In this document: positions 62,130 to 64,000 of the stretch, piece after piece
How the letters are laid out: every line of letters starts with the position of its first letter
Position numbering within the stretch: the stretch's first letter is position 1
Assembly (NCBI GenBank): GCA_965208945.1
Contig: OZ242366.1
Location: 1,798,001 to 1,862,000, forward strand
Source: JAPPLB01 sp965208945
Lineage (GTDB): Bacteria; Acidobacteriota; Terriglobia; Bryobacterales; UBA6623
Reading direction: 5' to 3'
Length of the DNA: 64,000 nucleotides
Position numbers and translations under genes: made by a program
Notes under the pieces: generated by a model
Databases searched by the model: none
What the model saw: only the letters and a program-made list of their open reading frames with translations
What the model was told of the DNA's origin: nothing

Positions 62130-63401
62130 ATGAGAATCCTGGTCGTCGGTAGTGGTGGAAGAGAACACGCTCTGGTTTGGCGTCTTGCTCAATCCGCCGG
62201 CGTCGACCGCATCTTCTGTGCTCCGGGTAACGCCGGCATTGCCGTGGAGGCATCTTGCATTCCCGCAGACATTGGTTCACCCGACGAAATGGTCGCCTTG
62301 GCCCGCACATTGAGAGTTGACCTGACGGTAGTAGGTCCTGAAGCTCCTCTGGTCTCCGGTCTCGGTGACGCCTTTGCGGCTGACGGTTTGCCGATCGTGG
62401 CACCCAGTTCTTTCGCCGCCCAACTTGAGGGCAGCAAGATATTCGCCAAGCAGTTCTTGGTCGACCGGGGCATACCGACAGCCGACTTTGCGGTGGTGGA
62501 GTCCCTAGAAGACATCGATGCTCATCTTGACCGTTTTGAGTATCCAGTTGCTGTCAAAGCCGACGGTCTTGCTGCAGGCAAGGGCGTCATCATCGCCAAT
62601 ACTCGGCAAGAGGCCGCCGAAACGGCCCGGAAGATGCTAGCCGGCGAGCTCGCTGGGGGCGCTGGGCGGCGCCTCGTGTTTGAAGAATTCCTGAACGGCG
62701 AAGAACTTAGCTTCATTCTGCTTTGCGACCGCCGGACATACTTTATTTTTCCACCCACGCAGGACCACAAGCGGGCTCTTGATGACGATCAAGGGCCCAA
62801 TACCGGTGGGATGGGTGCCTATTGCGACCCGCGCATTCTGCCAGTCGAGCTTCGAGATGCGATCATCGATCAAATTGTTGAGCCGACGCTTGCCGGTATG
62901 CGCGACCTCGGACACCCCTTCTGCGGTTTTCTTTACTGTGGTCTGATGATCACCAGCGAAGGACCAAAGGTTCTTGAGTTCAACGTTAGGATGGGTGATC
63001 CCGAAACCCAGCCATTGATGTATCGGCTCAAAGGCGACTTCGCGGGCCTGCTGGCTACGGCAGCTAGCGGAAGCCTCGATGCCAGCCTCGTTCAATGGAG
63101 AGAAGGACCCACTGCCTGCGTTGTCCTCGCCTCGGAAGGCTATCCCGGCTCGTATCCAAAGGGCCGCCGTATTACCGGCATTGCAGAAGCCGAGACGCTC
63201 GGTGCAAAGGTTTTTCACGCTGGTACGTGCATTCAATGTGGACACTTCGCGACCGCCGGGGGCAGGGTGCTGGGCATTACCGCCGGCGGTGCTACACTGG
63301 CGCAAGCATTAGATACCGCCTATAACGCCATCGAGAAGATTCATTTTGACGGCATGCACTTCCGAACGGACATAGGAAAAAAAGGCTTAGCGCACCATTA
63401 A
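62130..63401 (+). CDS. purD: Phosphoribosylamine--glycine ligase
   Basis: A 423-residue ATP-grasp enzyme of purine synthesis, joining glycine to phosphoribosylamine. The N-terminal V-V-G-S-G-G-R-E-H-A-L motif, the ATP-grasp A-V-K-A-D-G-L-A-A-G-K-G-V-I-I and the D-H-K-R-A-L-D-D-D-Q-G-P-N-T-G-G-M-G-A-Y segment are all present. The start is divergent from mnmG, with 90 bp between. Confidence 0.96.
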   Translation: MRILVVGSGGREHALVWRLAQSAGVDRIFCAPGNAGIAVEASCIPADIGSPDEMVALARTLRVDLTVVGPEAPLVSGLGDAFAADGLPIVAPSSFAAQLEGSKIFAKQFLVDRGIPTADFAVVESLEDIDAHLDRFEYPVAVKADGLAAGKGVIIANTRQEAAETARKMLAGELAGGAGRRLVFEEFLNGEELSFILLCDRRTYFIFPPTQDHKRALDDDQGPNTGGMGAYCDPRILPVELRDAIIDQIVEPTLAGMRDLGHPFCGFLYCGLMITSEGPKVLEFNVRMGDPETQPLMYRLKGDFAGLLATAASGSLDASLVQWREGPTACVVLASEGYPGSYPKGRRITGIAEAETLGAKVFHAGTCIQCGHFATAGGRVLGITAGGATLAQALDTAYNAIEKIHFDGMHFRTDIGKKGLAHH

Positions 63402-63442
63402 AACTACGTTCGTAGGAAATAAGTCATGGAGGCGCTTCCCTC

Positions 63443-64000
63443 ATGAAAGTCGGCCTTATCGGTACAGGAGCCATCGCCCACAAGCACGGCGACAGTTATC
63501 AGGAGATCGATTACCGGCTAGTCGCCGTTTCCAATCGCTCTGAACGGAAAGGCCGCGACTTCGCGACCAAGTACGGCACCGAGTTCATCGCCGATTGGCG
63601 TGATCTTTGCGCTAGGCCCGACATTGACTTCGTGGATATCTGCGCCTTCCCCGATTCTCGCCTGGAGATGACGAAAGCCGCCGCGGCGAACGGCAAACAT
63701 GTCCTTGTTCAGAAGCCCATTGCTCTCACACTCGAAGCGGCACAGGAAATGATCGAAGTTACTCGATCCGCGCACCTGGTTCTGGGCGTCGTGAGCCAGC
63801 ACCGGTTCGATGACTCGATGCTGTTCTTGGCAAAGGCCGTGAGGGAGGGCCGCCTCGGCAGAATTCTACAAGCGGACAGCTACACAAAATGGCATCGGCC
63901 TCAGCCATATTACGACCGTCCCGGCAAAGGCACCTGGGATGTTGAGGGGGGTGGAGCGCTCATCAATCAGGCAATTCACGGTCTCGACCTGCTGCTTTAC
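63443..64000 (+). CDS. Gfo/Idh/MocA family oxidoreductase (partial, cut by the window)
   Basis: The frame runs from ATG 63443 off the right edge, 186 residues visible. It has the Rossmann motif V-G-L-I-G-T-G-A-I-A (residues 3-12), N-R-S-E-R-K after beta-2 and the V-Q-K-P-I-A-L-T segment corresponding to the E-K-P catalytic motif. NAD(P)-dependent sugar or sugar-derivative dehydrogenases of this family are common in such genomes. GGAGG lies about 10 bases upstream. No signal peptide, unlike the relative at 53971. Confidence 0.85.
   Translation, partial: MKVGLIGTGAIAHKHGDSYQEIDYRLVAVSNRSERKGRDFATKYGTEFIADWRDLCARPDIDFVDICAFPDSRLEMTKAAAANGKHVLVQKPIALTLEAAQEMIEVTRSAHLVLGVVSQHRFDDSMLFLAKAVREGRLGRILQADSYTKWHRPQPYYDRPGKGTWDVEGGGALINQAIHGLDLLLY

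Overview
The window is about 64 kb of GC-rich bacterial chromosome carrying roughly 53 protein genes. I see no tRNA, rRNA or CRISPR array. The gene style points to Acidobacteriota, probably a Bryobacterales/Solibacter-like lineage. This is inferred from exported sugar-acid and glycan-type enzymes, a PVC-type c-heme dehydrogenase with HEAT repeats, a large FtsX/MacB permease, ceramidase-like and CocE hydrolases, and abundant intergenic repeats. It is not proven from the sequence alone.

Left part (1-34 kb). Housekeeping genes (pgsA, leuS, nfo, an rpsA-like S1 protein, an ECF sigma/anti-sigma pair, a Crp-like regulator, mazEF) are mixed with exported catabolic or envelope proteins. Many gaps between genes hold one interspersed repeat, called family A here. 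It is about 160-270 bp, bounded by the 20-base inverted ends TAGCCTGCATTTCTCACCAC / GTGGTGAGAAATGCAGGCTA, and has interchangeable inner modules. All recognisable copies lie in the same orientation. Their ends carry an inward-reading TAG stop and an outward-reading ATG, and several neighbouring genes appear to use these codons. A second hairpin repeat (family B), a duplicated terminator-like repeat (family C), a G12 tract and 10-bp arrays fill a 1.3-kb gene-free island between leuS and nfo.

The most notable gene is at 28546-29628. It encodes an exported peroxiredoxin/DsbD-alpha fusion whose active-site motif is interrupted by an in-frame UGA at the first Cys position (D-W-UGA-P-F-C-K). The frame stays open for 277 more residues, and a bacterial-SECIS-like hairpin with a GGUCG loop follows 20 nt after the UGA. 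I interpret it as a selenoprotein (UxxC redox centre) that ordinary gene calling would split in two.

Middle part (33-47 kb): a Zn alcohol dehydrogenase; cysK next to a CymR-like Rrf2 regulator; an unlisted 55-residue membrane zinc-ribbon protein; SixA; a three-subunit molybdenum hydroxylase operon ending in a MoaD/ThiS protein; a CocE-type hydrolase; a sialidase-like protein; an RRM protein; and a prolyl oligopeptidase.

Right part (47-64 kb): a membrane zinc protease, a ThDP enzyme and a D-glucarate catabolic set (MFS carrier, glucarate dehydratase, 5-dehydro-4-deoxyglucarate dehydratase), followed by an origin-proximal-type block: yebC, ruvC, parB-parA-rsmG-mnmG and purD. A near-perfect parS site overlaps the end of rsmG. 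No family A repeats are seen to the right of 33.4 kb. The left edge cuts an ADP-ribosylglycohydrolase and the right edge cuts a Gfo/Idh/MocA oxidoreductase.
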